From NCBI GenBank assembly GCA_013399895.1, contig VXBA01006136.1:898602-962601 (forward strand): a stretch of DNA of 64,000 nt, read 5' to 3'. The translations under genes were made by a program, and so were the position numbers. Below the pieces are notes generated by a model. That model did no database searches. It was given only the letters and a program-made list of their open reading frames with translations, and was not told the DNA's origin. This document shows, piece by piece, positions 13,241 through 25,900 of this stretch (the first letter of the stretch is position 1; each line of letters opens with the position of its first letter). The stretch comes from Serilophus lunatus. Its lineage: Eukaryota; Chordata; Aves; Passeriformes; Eurylaimidae.

Positions 13241-16200
13241 AAAACTTACCACGTGCTGGTAAGTCCTGAAGGCACAAGGTTAGTTTAGCAATAACTGCAA
13301 GTATGCAAACCCCTGTAGCTATATTATATGGATGTTCTATTTATCAAATGTAATTTCTGACATGTATTGCATACGTGTCTGTATTTATCTTGTTGCAAAA
13401 TCAGGTACGTTTGCTACAAAAGTCATAAGTGAAGTAAGCACTTACACTACTGGCTAGATACAATACTGAAGGTGAGGAGCAGTTGTAAACTAGAACATTG
13501 CCCTAGAGTTACCTCTTGTTTTTGAATTCCTTTCAGCCATAGCCATCCTGTGCTCTGCTTGTGGGCAGTCTGGGAACTCCACCAATAAAAGCATCAAAAT
13601 AAAACAAATCCCAAACCCTCCTCCATTTAACACACAAAAATGAACAAACTTTTCTTCTTTATATTCAAGTTGCCAATGTGTGGTTCAGTGTTTTCTGTGG
13701 TACTCTCTTTGCATTCCATCTATGCTAAAATGCAGGAGTGAGGGAGATGTGAAAGGCTGTTACCCATTTTTCCAAGATATAATGGACATGTAATGCACAG
13801 CATGTACCATATGCTAATATGAAACTACTTTTTTGGCTGCTTTGGATTAGTAATATTCAATAATTGTGATGAAGCTGTGATCTTAACAATACATTTCCAC
13901 ATTCTTTTTATATCACTGTTTTTAGGTTTGATAAGCTACATGAAAAATTCTTTTCTATTACTATTAAAAAGCTCTGAGATGCTGTTTGGTGCAGATGTTT
14001 TGTCTATTCATCGGCAATAATTGAGACAAATGAAGCAATCATATCAATGTTGCACATTTCCAAAACTGCCTTGATTTAAAAAACTTAATGAATGTCACCA
14101 ACCACCTGGCTGACAACTTGGTAGCAGTACCTGATCCATCCAAAACATAAGAATCTCCTGCTTCTTGGTTTTCTCCTTTGACACTTGAGCTTAAAAGACT
14201 CTGGGGTTCAAACTGAATGAAGTAGTTGCAGAGATTAATACATGCACCTAATTAGGGAAGAATGCTAATTGTAGAAATTTTGCAGGTTTTTTTTTTTTTG
14301 TAGGCTTTTGCATTTGCAACATTTTCTCGATAGCTCTACATACTACTAAGCATGAACAAGTGAAATCTAAAAAATGCAGATAGATTTTGGCTTTTCTCCA
14401 CAATTATTTTCTTCAAATGACCAGTATTTGACCTGCTAAAACTAACAATTTGGTAGCAAACCTACATTTCAAATTTATTTGCTCACCACCCCTTATCAAT
14501 TTCTAGTAAAACCTGATGTAGATTGAGAAATCAAGAAGGGAACACAGAGCCAAGATAGCCAGTGAGCCTCAGCTGGGATCCAGCCTTCATTGACCGACTG
14601 ACTGACACCGAGAAGTGGTAACACTCCAAAGTGAAAAACTGAGAAGCATTCAGGGAGCTGAAGGAAGGGCTTCAGGCAACTTGCTGCACTGCCAAGCCCC
14701 AGCTGCAGCCTCTGTGCTGGCCTGTGGCATTTGCTGGGCAAACAAGGTCTCTCAGCAGCATGAAAAATAAAACAGGGTCCCTCTAGACAGATTTGAGATA
14801 GAGACTGTTAACTCTTTAGCTTTTATGTGTTTTCAAATAGGTTGAGATTTCATATCGTCCAAGACAACCCTTGGCTTCTTTCTCATAAGTGGAGCTTGAT
14901 TGGTTAATTTAAATCTGAATTCTGACAATCAAAGCATGTGATACCTATCTCTAGTAGAAATTATGTAAGCATAGGCTCTGACAAGATCAATAGGGAAAAA
15001 ACCAAACATCCCTAATGGCAATAAAAGGAAGAGCAGATTGAGTTACAATGGATGATCTGAAGCTCATAGCATTATCCCACAGGAATTTTTCTCCCATACA
15101 GGATATCTTCAGTATGTAGCTTCTCTGTAGCTCCTCAGAAATGAGAGATGAAGCATAACAATTCTATCCACTTTCCCCTGCCGCCATCCTGAACAATCGT
15201 TTTTAATCAGCCTTTTTTTTTTTGCTAGGAAGCAGAGACCCATTTACAAGTTGCACCCTAGACACACATCACTATACTTTTGCAGCACCTTTGTCTATGT
15301 ATTCTTCATTAATATTAGAATCACTTTGATTTATGAAAATGTGCTGCAAATAGAGGATTAACATTGCATGTAGCTAGGATAATGACTGACAAGTGAGCTA
15401 GCCAAATGATTAATCTGTGTAAGTGACAACTCAGCTTTAAAATGTCTGTTGAATTCCCCTAAGTTACCCTATGTCTTGAGAAAATAAAACCCCTGAGCTC
15501 TAGTAAAAAAAAAAAAAAAAAGGAAAAGAAAAAAGCTAGAAAAAAATGTCACAAATGGCCAAAGGGATGATTTTCTAATCTAGGGAATTCAAAGGGAAAG
15601 CTTCCATTTATCATTCTACAATTACCTATCTATTATGAATGACAGTCGATTGGGAACATGGTGAAAAGCAGCATAACTATACAAAGAATGCAGATTGTTG
15701 CTCTAAGTAATGACAGGGGAAATTAACCAAGGATTGGTTGTGCTGCATGAAAGTAGTAATTTCCTCTTCACAGCACACCTGCAAATATGAAAATGCTAAC
15801 TGAATACTGAATGTATGATTAAGTGTAGCAGCCATGCTTATGTCATATATAATTAATAAGCCCTACTAATAAAGCAAGCAACAAATAAACTGAGAAGAAA
15901 TTCAAGGGCAAAAGATAAACTGAGAACACACTTGCACCATAAAACAGAAAAACCTTGATGCATCAGTTGGTGCCCTGAAGACAGAGAAATGAATAACCTC
16001 AGAAAGGTCATTTTTTTTCTTTTGAACAATGATATGAAAAATGATGCAAGCAACTACACCTTCAGAATCCCAGCTGCACTGTACCCATTGCAAACAGTTA
16101 CAGATGAAAAACACACACAACTAGCACAAGGGGATGAGAAAACAAGGATAAAAAAATTCCAGGATTATCACTTTCACATAAAAACTCAATCTATTGTATT

Positions 16201-18133
16201 TGCCATGCTTTGGTTACAGTAGTTTACACAAAAAAACGGGGAATGAGGAACAGAAGACAGACCTCAGCATAGCTGAGTTGATGTTGCCTCAACAATGTTC
16301 TAAACTAATTTCATTGAGATTTTAGTTCTGTACCTGTGAGTCCTTGGCCAACATTATAGACTCTTGAAGAAATTAAGTTCACTTTTTGAAAGGAATGGTG
16401 ACTGAATATTAAATATGTCAGTGTAAGAAATGCAATTAAACAAACCCTGTGAGTATGTGAAACCCTTCACTGCTAGAAACTGGGCCAGCATGGGCTGGGA
16501 GATGACCAATAGGAATGAAAACAAACATCCCCCAGATAAGTCAAACACAGCTTGGCTGGAATACTCCATGAGATTTCAGCCCCTGTCTGGCAACTAACAA
16601 AGCAAATGAAAAGATTATTAACTTGCAATCCTTTTAATACATTTACAGTTAACTTCCAGTAGCACAGACTACTGGAAAGACAGTTTTTACCTTCCAAAAT
16701 GTGCCACTTTACGTAACAGCTTAATAATTTCAATCAATACGTATATACAATATGATATTGAATAGATTATGAATCCCAAAACAAAAGTACCTAAAACAAA
16801 ATGCAATGAGGTTGTTTATATGCAACTGAAATAAATGTATGTTATTACTTTAAAAGCTTCAGTCTGAATGAATATCAAGTGCTCTCAATGTTTGGGAAAG
16901 CTTTTCTTTCACAATAAAGATTGCCAGAAGAGTTAAAATTCCCAAAGAAAAGCGATGGAGAACATTTACTGATTTCAGCACAATTAGACAATGCAAGGAA
17001 GCACTACACAGCAGTGCATGTAGGAAAATGTAAGTTTATTCAAATTTTAGTTTTATCTAACATGGTCATGGAATTAAAGAAAAATAATTTCTGTTCTTAA
17101 ACTCTCTAAACTACGAAACACTAGAAAACTAAACCTCATCAGCCAAGAGAATAAAATTAGATTTCTGCAACTAAAAAGCAGTTCTATCGAACTGCTCTGT
17201 AAGAAAGTAAAATTTTTTCTCTTCTGTTACAGTGCTTCTATTTTACACACGCCACATTTATGTGCCATGATTTACTTTTCTGTTAATGAATGTTGAAGAA
17301 TTAACAACACATTTAGCATCACAGAACATGTCTTGTCAGGGAGTTCTAAAATCTGAGCAGGAATCTTCTCCATCTTGGAATTCAGAAAGATTTTGGAAAA
17401 GATCTCTCTGTAAAGTGGGTAAATGAGATGACAAAATTAAGTGCTTTCTTTGCTCAGTATGGCATTCTGTTACTGGCTCATCTACCCATTCCTTCCTACT
17501 AATCAAGGCCAACTATGAAACCCCCAAACAGTATATATACTGCCACCACAGGCCATGGAAATAAGGAGTGTGAGATTACATAAATTCACTCGAAGACAAC
17601 CCAAACCAAGACCCACATGATTGAGTTTAAACCACACCGTTTTCAAAATTACTGTGCTTTGGCTACTTTATATCCAGCTAGACTGGTTTGCAGAGGACAA
17701 ACCACCTTTTGCCTTCCCATCATCACTACTGACACAAAACATGCAGCAAAAGAAACTAATTGTTCTAGCTCTCTGCTGGAGCAGAACTTGAATGTACATC
17801 GAGTACATTGTTACTCATTGACAAGATGGTTTGAATAATGTACACAGAGTTACAAATAATTCTGCTCTGCTAATGCCTACAGAGACCAGTCGAGGCTGGA
17901 CTGTTACTATCCATACCATGGCAACAGCCAGAGATCTGGGGTGAGGAGTGAGAACAGATGCATCTCTCCTGGTTAATGTGAAATCAAGAGCTGAAGTACC
18001 AAATAAACAAGAAGCCCATAAATTAAACTTGAACATCATGTATGTACAGAACCTAGGACAACTCTCACGAGAAGAAAATACTGGATCAAGAAGTAGAAGT
18101 CTATTCATCACACACTACAAGTAACAAATCATT
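13241..18133. other. Intergenic DNA, no gene seen
   Basis: AT-rich sequence between two CR1 copies, with a poly(A) tract at 15505. No frame over 100 residues and no recognisable protein motif or RNA gene. Confidence 0.7.
15505..15521. repeat. Poly(A) tract
   Basis: Seventeen consecutive A followed by an A/G-rich run. No recognisable retrocopy lies upstream, so it is probably simple sequence. Confidence 0.85.
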
Positions 18134-18520
18134 AAATCACAGAATCACAGAATTAACAGGGTCGGAAAAGACCGTAGAGATCATCAAGTCCAACCTGTTA
18201 CCTGTTACTTAACCTATCACCAACCTATTCCCCAAGACCATCCCATCATCTAAATCATGTCACTAAGTACATCATCCAACTTAACACATCGTCTTAAACA
18301 CATCCAGGGACTGTGACTCCACCACCTCCCTGGGCAGCCTATTCCAGTGGGAAATCATGCTCTTCGTGAAAAAGTTTTTCCTAATATCCAGTTTAAATCT
18401 CCCCTGACACACCTTAAAACTGTGTCCTCTCGTTCTGGTAGCCTGAGAGAAAAGACCAACACCCATCTGGCTACAACCTCCCTTAAGGTAGTTGTAGAGG
18501 GCAATAGAACACAAAACTCC
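18134..18520 (-). mobile_element. CR1 LINE, 3' end with ORF2 C-terminal remnant
   Basis: The plus strand starts with AAATCACAGAATCACAGAAT (inverted CR1 tail), then a 'GAGATCATCAAGTCCAACC' block and 'CACCACCTCCCTGGGCAGCC'. The minus strand still encodes a piece of the CR1 ORF2 C-terminus with LDIRKNFF, HWNRLPREVVES and LDVFKT. It belongs to a different CR1 lineage from the copy at 12806. The frame is broken and there is no complete protein. Confidence 0.93.
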
Positions 18521-20051
18521 TGAAACACACAATATATTCACTAGTACATCTTATTCTTATGCATAGAGGTATTACTTAACTCTAGTGCTGCAGAAGAGTC
18601 CAGAACTGAATTTAAGTGCTGCTCAATTTATGTGAACTTCTCCCACACTTCAGGAGTGTAACAAGCAACTACTTCACCAGATCAGACAAAATCTCTCTAT
18701 CTTCCTTGGCCTCAGAATCCTTTCCTAGATGCAGTTTGTATAATGAATTATTTTTGTATCAAATTAGCATTCTACAGTTATCAAACCACAATAACCCTTC
18801 TCACACCCATTGTATTTTACAGAAAGCCATTGGGGTTTAAAAAATTCAGTAAGAATTTAATTAACAATGAAAGGTGCAGATCGCTGGGGGCCCATTTTTG
18901 TTCATTAGTTTAAAAACAAAACCTACCTATTAATTAGAACATTTCTAACACAAATGAAACAGCTGTGGCTGTCCCATTATTATTTTCTTATACATTATGA
19001 ATATGTAAAAGTGCAAGGAATTTCAACAACACATATAACAGCACAGACTCTGAAGAAAAAAAAATTACAAATAGACTGAAAAATTATTTGATTCAAACAG
19101 ACAATTCTTTTTCGGAAGAGAATTAGGTGCTCTATAAGGAAAATCACGTGATTTTCTGACAGTCAGGACATAAAGGTTCCTCAAAGCCTCTGTTTTAAAG
19201 ACATTTCAATTTTTCAAGGAAGGATTCTGAAAGAGTATTAAATACCACAGATATGAAGAATAACAATTCTTCTTAGAATAACATTTGCTTTTGGAGCAAG
19301 TCAGTCAGTACCAACACCGACTACAGAGGAGGAATCTCACCACTTTTGGCCAAAATGTCAAGAGGAAATATTGCATTTAAATTTTAAGCACCAGCCAGCT
19401 ATCTGATCCCTAGATGGAACAGAACAAGGCAAGTTAGGCTTTCTAACCTCTTTCCAAACAGTCTTGAGGCTATGACTGTTCTGAGATCAGTAATAATCAA
19501 TCTCCTCTCTTGGAGGCTTTGGCAGAGTCTCTCATTGCTTCCAGTAAAACACTAGGCAACTCTTCATGGAAAGAGCAGACATTTTCAAAACCCAGCACTA
19601 GACCAAAGACTCTGCTCTTCCTTTCTCCACATTGGTTTGCTAAAAGCCAATTTATGTTTGCTGATTTTGCATCTCAAATTACTTGTGATATACATTTATA
19701 AGATGCAACATTTTTCTTCATTATGTGCACTTACAATATATACTGTCAGTTAAGAGGAATGTCTGACCTCTAATTAAATTGTTTCAATCTTCATCTTTGC
19801 TGCCATCTGTAGGTAACTTGAACGGTACAAAGATGACAACAAGGAAGTTTGGATCTGGTCAGAAAACAGTCCTTGAGAGGCTGTGTCCATGAGAAAGCAC
19901 GAAGTTCTTGTTACCTGTCCCTCCTGATTCTAAAGTTAAAATTAGGCAGAAAAATATAAAAGAGAAACCAGCTTGTGGCTTTGTCTCTCTTTGCACCTCA
20001 AAGTAATCTTGCAACTGAGGTACTAAAACAAATAAGGAAAATTAAGCTAGA
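18521..20051. other. Intergenic DNA, no gene seen
   Basis: AT-rich, without recognisable repeats or coding signals, between two CR1 fragments. Confidence 0.65.
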
Positions 20052-20148
20052 GTCACAGAACTACAGAATGCTTTGGGTTGGAAGGGACCTTAAAGGTCAT
20101 CTAGTTCCAACCCCCGTGTCATGGGCAGGGAAGCCATTCACTAGGAAA
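20052..20148 (-). mobile_element. CR1 LINE 3' tail fragment
   Basis: A short fragment with CACAGAACTACAGAATG followed by 'GGGTTGGAAGGGACCTTAAA' and CATCTAGTTCCAACCCC, the typical inverted CR1 3' end. Only about 100 bp is present. It lies just beyond the likely HECTD2 3' UTR and in the same orientation as the gene. Confidence 0.92.
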
Positions 20149-20149
20149 T

Positions 20150-22817
20150 GTTCCTCATTGTTACACAGACGTATGCACCAGAGCATCTGTAGTTTTGACT
20201 ATAAATATGAAATATAATTCTTGGTGTATGTCTGGTAGTTGAAACTTGGTTTCTTTTCAGCGAGTCATGCAATGCTTTAGCAAAACTGTTACTGTAAAGA
20301 CTTCCAAAAAACCCCCCCAAAACCCCAAAAGCAGATAGGCTGATCATAATTTTAAACCCGTTATGATCAATTTTGGAAATCTGAAATTAAACAAGTGTGG
20401 CCAGAAACTGAAATATTTGATTTAATGACTGCACAATTTAATACATAAAAATAGATACTTAGTAATGAGCAAGTTTATACAAACCAGAGCTCTTTTGTAT
20501 GGTACAAAACAATGATGGAGATAAAAAAAAAGATTCGCAGGGCAAGACAAAAGAACAACAAAACATCATTGAAATTTGAAAATCATCAGAGGGTTATTTC
20601 ATAAATACAGTGCAATGCTTTCATTTAACAAATACAAAATTTACTATTTAATTTATCAACATCAGGAAATATATAAAATGTCTTTGAATGACAATCTTAT
20701 TTAAAAACTGATGGAAATACAATAGCCTTTTTAGAATTCTGAGGTAATATTACACAATAAATCAAAAAATTTTCCAATAAATAAAACTAAACTGAAGGCA
20801 AAGTGCAATTCAGTGAAAATGAGAAGATAAAGCTTTGATTTTAACAATAATAGATAGTTATTAAAAGTGGGTTTAAGCCATAAAAAAATATTTTGGCTAA
20901 TTTGCCACGTTTTCAGATAAACTGTATAGCTATTTATTCATAAGCCAGCCTTCCATGAATCCAATTCTACAGAGACAGGGAAGAGGGGAGCTGCTTGTTT
21001 CCAGATTTTTAACTACATCCATATTCAGCTGCTAGAAATTTAACATTGCTTGAAGCTATCTAATTCATTCAGTGCAACAGTGAAAGTTTCATTTACTTCT
21101 TAACATCTGAAATCCTGTAAGTTAAAATTTATTTTAAAATCTCCCTTTGGGAGAAACAATGTAAAATGCAGAATTTTTCAGTGCTGCTTTTAACACTCTC
21201 TGTGCTAACCTAGTTTAGTTCCAGGCTAAAATCAAGAGAAATTTTATTACTGGTTCCAAGGACAGCACAATGAATACAGTGCAAATATTCTAAAAATATC
21301 CTAATATTTATCTCTGCCTTAATAAAACAGTAAAATCACTAGCAACTTGTCTAGGAGATAGAATAAAATAAAATTTACACTTAGCTATTGAAGAATATCC
21401 ACAACAGCTTTGAAACCATGAATTAGACAGATTAATTTGTTCATAATTTATAAATATGTTGATTATATGTAAACAATACAGAGAGAGAAAAGAAGACTAA
21501 TATAATATTTGAGTACAAACAGTGCAAGATATTTAAGCATCCATGTCCCAGCAGTAGTCAATGGGAGAAGCTGAAAATTAGATGCCAAAGTGTCTTGAAT
21601 GATCTGGGCCTCATTCAGCTGAAACAAAGATCTACAGAACACACAGTATATCTATTCATATTTAAAAATACTATACTGCATGCTGATAAATTCTTTCCAT
21701 TTAATGAAAGAATACCCAGACTTGCAGTTACATCAGCATTTTAGAACCATTAATTTCCCAGCTCTTAATTTACTAATTTAGAGCAGATATACCAAGAATT
21801 CTTTTCATGTAGTTTGTGCAGTGAAAAACAAAACTCTGTCTTTAAATGCTGGTCTTCAAGTTAGTGAAAGCTTCAAAACTCTTCTGAAATGTTATTGTAT
21901 TCACTTTTGTCACGGCTTAAGACTTTCAACAAAATTGCTGAAAAAAATGATAGCATGATACACTATTATCAGTTTTCCATGTGTGGTGGATTTAATTCCC
22001 TTCCTAAAGCATTTCACCGTATGTGGAATTTATTTTAAATATCTAGTTCTGGTTACTATAATGCTACAGTAGATCTGGTTATTTTGCTGTAAAGAATGAG
22101 CAAACAAGCTCCTTAATACCTGTAGCTTGGACTTGAATCCCCTCAAGCTGAAAAAATACCTTTTAACACTCTTGTACAGCCAAGTGTAAAAGCTGAATAT
22201 AGAACATCTAAAACCTCTTATTCATAAAAATAATTTTTTAGCAATAAATGGCACTATCAAAACCCTATTTCTTCACAGGCAGTTATTTACATACTTTTTC
22301 AACAGCTGGTTTCACTGAGAAGGAAAACCAGAATAATAAAACTACATACATTTTATAAAGAATAAAATTCCTATTTCACTTTGTGAAAAAATGGCTATAT
22401 GCTGATGTTATATTTGTTTTTTATTATTAATGTTAATCAAAAACATTCTACCACTGGGATTAACTAATAAAGAAATATTCTGTATATTATCTCCCAGTGG
22501 GATACCTTGACGTGAAGGAATTATGATTAATGATAAAGTGCTATTAAGAAAAAACTAAAACTTAGAAATCGTCTTTGTTGGGTTTCATTTATCAAACATA
22601 AGTGCTTTTTGTACAAAGAAATCTACTTTCTGTGACAAAGCAAGCAGTAAATGTATTGCCATTCAAGAAGAAACATATACTTCATACTTAATTAAAAAAA
22701 ATAATCTAAGTGAGATAAAACTGGCACAGTATCAGAGACATAACAATGAAAAGCTTAAAGGCACAATCAGAAGAGAGTGAATGCTACATAAAAATGCTGT
22801 TCTTGGAGTACTTAATT
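20150..22817 (-). other. Probable HECTD2 3' untranslated region and downstream flank
   Basis: This AT-rich, repeat-poor stretch directly follows the stop codon. Minus-strand AATAAA hexamers lie at 22420-22425, 21243-21248, 21128-21133 and 20933-20938, besides the one overlapping the stop. I cannot tell which is used. The CR1 fragment at 20052-20148 is a plausible outer limit. No other gene is visible. Confidence 0.45.
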
Positions 22818-22938
22818 TTATTCTAGACCAAACCCCTCTGCATTTGAAATTCCAATTATCAGCTTTTGCTTCAGTTCCTTCTTGTTCTTGTAAGGAGGGA
22901 GACAAAGCTGGTTGAAGCAGGTATGGGCCACAGGTAAC
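22818..22938 (-). CDS. HECTD2: HECTD2 exon 21, catalytic Cys and C-terminus (residues 764-803, stop)
   Basis: The acceptor is TATTTTAG|GTTACC. The split codon TG|G gives Trp764 (Cys in human, as recalled), then LPVAHTCFNQLCLPPYKNKK, ending ISNAEGFGLE and TAA. Cys771 in HTCFN is the expected ubiquitin-thioester cysteine. Phe800 is the -4 Phe needed for HECT activity. The TAA stop is embedded in an AATAAA hexamer. Confidence 0.96.
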
Positions 22939-25900
22939 CTAAAATAATTTAGAAAAATACCCAACAAAACACATTTAATAATAACGCAATAGAAGCGGAA
23001 CACTGCTAACTGCCTTCACATTTTCAGTTAAGTTTAAATAAGTTTCTTAAATAAGAAATTCTATAAAAGAAACATTTATCCTGATACTGTTGGTTCAAGT
23101 TCTTTTGTACGCAAATAACACCACTGTTGGCAAATTGGTTTGTCTGAAACTCTCTCCCCATCTGTATTTTTTTGGTAAGTTGGAAACATCTCCTTCCAGA
23201 TTTTGGAAATCTGGGTATAGTCAGAATCCAGAACATGAGGAAGGAAGGTGGGTCCTGCAGTAGGTATGAACACAGTTCTATATCTGTGAGGATACAGAAC
23301 TCAAAGTACAGCCTGGTAAAATACACCCATACAGACATGCCTCAAGTGCAGAGCTGTGAGGAGCTGACTGAAATGCTGGACACTTTGAGCTGCAAGTTTC
23401 TTCTGAGACAGTTTGAATATATATGTTGCAGATATCTCTAAGGAATGCCTGACAAACAATGGAAACTCTGCTTCTCACTAGAATGTGGATTAGTTTGATG
23501 AACCACAGGTAATAAGAAGCCATGGGATCTTCTTGACCTCTAAACTCTCAAGTGACATGAAGGACAGCACTGAGGATATGGACTTGTCCTACAACTGATA
23601 CTTGAGAGGAGAAAGAAGAATGAAACTGAGCTGAAGCTCACCCTAACATTTGGAAAATACACTGAAAAATTTCTAAAACTCAGACACTTAAATTTTAGTA
23701 TGTGACTCAGAAGCTCTCTGGGTCTCTTTTTGTTTAGTCCCTCAGTCTTTTGAAGGGCAGCAGCTTGGTCTTTGATGATTGGCAAACGTTTTTGAAAGGG
23801 GCTGGAACCTGCCAGATCTGGAAACTCCAGCTACTTTCCCCTCTCAGCCTTTTAAATAATCAGCAGAGATCTGTTAAACTGGAGTAATTTGCTTCAGAAT
23901 TTGGAAAGTTGAGAAAAATTTATTAATTTGACAATTCTTACTGCTATTGTACTCTTTGATCCCATTGTGTGAGAATATATCTGCATTTATGCCTGTGCAG
24001 ACTGTCTGACAGCAACAATTATCTTGCAAAACACAGACCTACATCAGTTTAAAATGCACACTATTTCAAAACACATTTTCTCATTTCTAAAAATAAGACC
24101 AATTTACTGAAGGAATATAAACAGATATTCAATGTTGACTGATTTTTCTTAACTTTTCATCAGATCTTCATGTTCCTTTAATGCTACAGGAATTAGTTAA
24201 TAGCTCATTGAAAAAAGCATTAGAAATACCACAATAATTAGATAAATTGAATTTAAAAACAAACCCAAAATTTTATTATGTTTATGCATTTAGCTCAGCT
24301 CTCCAGAGAAAATCCAGTGCAATTCTGACTTTGAAAAATATAGTTCCATTTAAGTACCTTGATTACCAGAAATATTTGAGAAATCTAGGTAAAGTCAGTA
24401 ATTACTGCTTATCAGTGAGTTTCAGAGCAGCAAGTTTTTCTATACAGCTTCCCAAATTATTTAAACTTTCTCCAGTCTCGAGAAGGAAAATACTAGCATC
24501 AAAGTATGTGGAATGTCTCAAGTCAGTTCAATACAAAAAAACCCACCACCAGAAACGTAAGAACTTGTCATGAACAATTTAAATCTCACAATGAAATTGC
24601 AAGACTGCTTTGCTCCTACATCTTCTGAGCTATTTCTGTATCAGCCACAAAACAGAGGCCCTAAAGGAATGCTGCATCTTTGCAGACATACATGTTAAAA
24701 TTCTTATTTAGATTACCAAGAGAGAATGCAAGCATTTTTCTGCAGCTGCAGGGGCTATAAATAATGCCATCAAACTCAAGGAATTCAGAAAAATTCATTG
24801 TGATTCAAAGTCTATTTTCATTAGTTCAGCTGTCATGTAAGAATGATTAAATGAATAATTTATTTGAATTGAAAACATGTAAGAGATCTCTGTAAATAAA
24901 GAATTGCTGGCCTCAAATGTAAACATTGACTGGAGAAACATTTTTATATTAGTCAGTCACCTGCAAAATTTAGGCAATCAATAAATTAGTATAACATTTT
25001 GAAGACAAACTAAAGGAGTCCATGCAGTTTCTTCCTTGTACATTCATTTGCTCTTCTTTGAAAAGATATTCAAGAGCAATAAGGGCTCCTGGGAAACGAT
25101 TTAATGAAAAAATATTAAAAGTCAAAACCACTATTTACCAATTAGTGGATGTTTCACTCTTTGAAATCTTGAAATTCAAATCAGCCATTCCTCCCACAGG
25201 TACTCTATCACTTCCTGTAGCAAAATGTAGCAGCTTCTTTTGAAGGTCAAGAGAAAATCCAAGTACTACATCCCAGAAGTATCTATTGTTCAGGGCAGAG
25301 AGAGAAGAAAATGTTTCAAGATGCAGTATAACGACAGAATGGTATGAAGATAACAATACAACCACAATTACTACCTGATGAATGTCACAGAGAATTTAAT
25401 TAGTGTAATATGTAGGACTTCAGTAGTATTTAAATATACAAGGAAAGTTAAGCTACTAAGGAATTGGTAAGTACAATGTTTTATTAATTTTGGAATGATG
25501 TCAAATGATGCCTCAACTCACCTTCCTATGAAAATAAAAATGACTTCTACTCACTAATGTAAGTGTCCTTAGTATAAAAGAGAATTGGAAAAAAAGACTA
25601 TTTTTTGAAGACTGGATAATAAAAATAAAAGACTCAGATTTCAAATGGAGGAGTTGAAGCTATTCTTTTGAAACTCTCTCCAATCGAGAAATAACCTTTT
25701 AAGAATATTCAGCAACACATGCCATTGAAGATCTAACTCTTCCTGCTTAGGGTATTTTAGTAAGTGTCTTTGTCTTATTTGTAAATAGGTTTCTGAAACC
25801 TAAATCATTCTCAGATTACCCTTGAAGAGATCATTTGCAAAAGGCTACTGTTTTATGATGTTTTCAAACTCAGCAGTTACAATAAAAAACCCAAGCCTAC

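Noticed and set aside
15505..15521. Poly(A) tract as the tail of a processed pseudogene
   Set aside because: No gene-like sequence or target-site duplication is visible next to it.
18281..18541. Possible small gene on the minus strand
   Set aside because: The peptide is the decayed C-terminus of CR1 ORF2 (HWNRLPREVVES), so it is part of a mobile element.
1..22000. PPP1R3C, the expected 3' neighbour of HECTD2
   Set aside because: Its roughly 950-bp coding sequence would appear as a long frame; none exists here and no RVxF or glycogen-targeting motif was seen.
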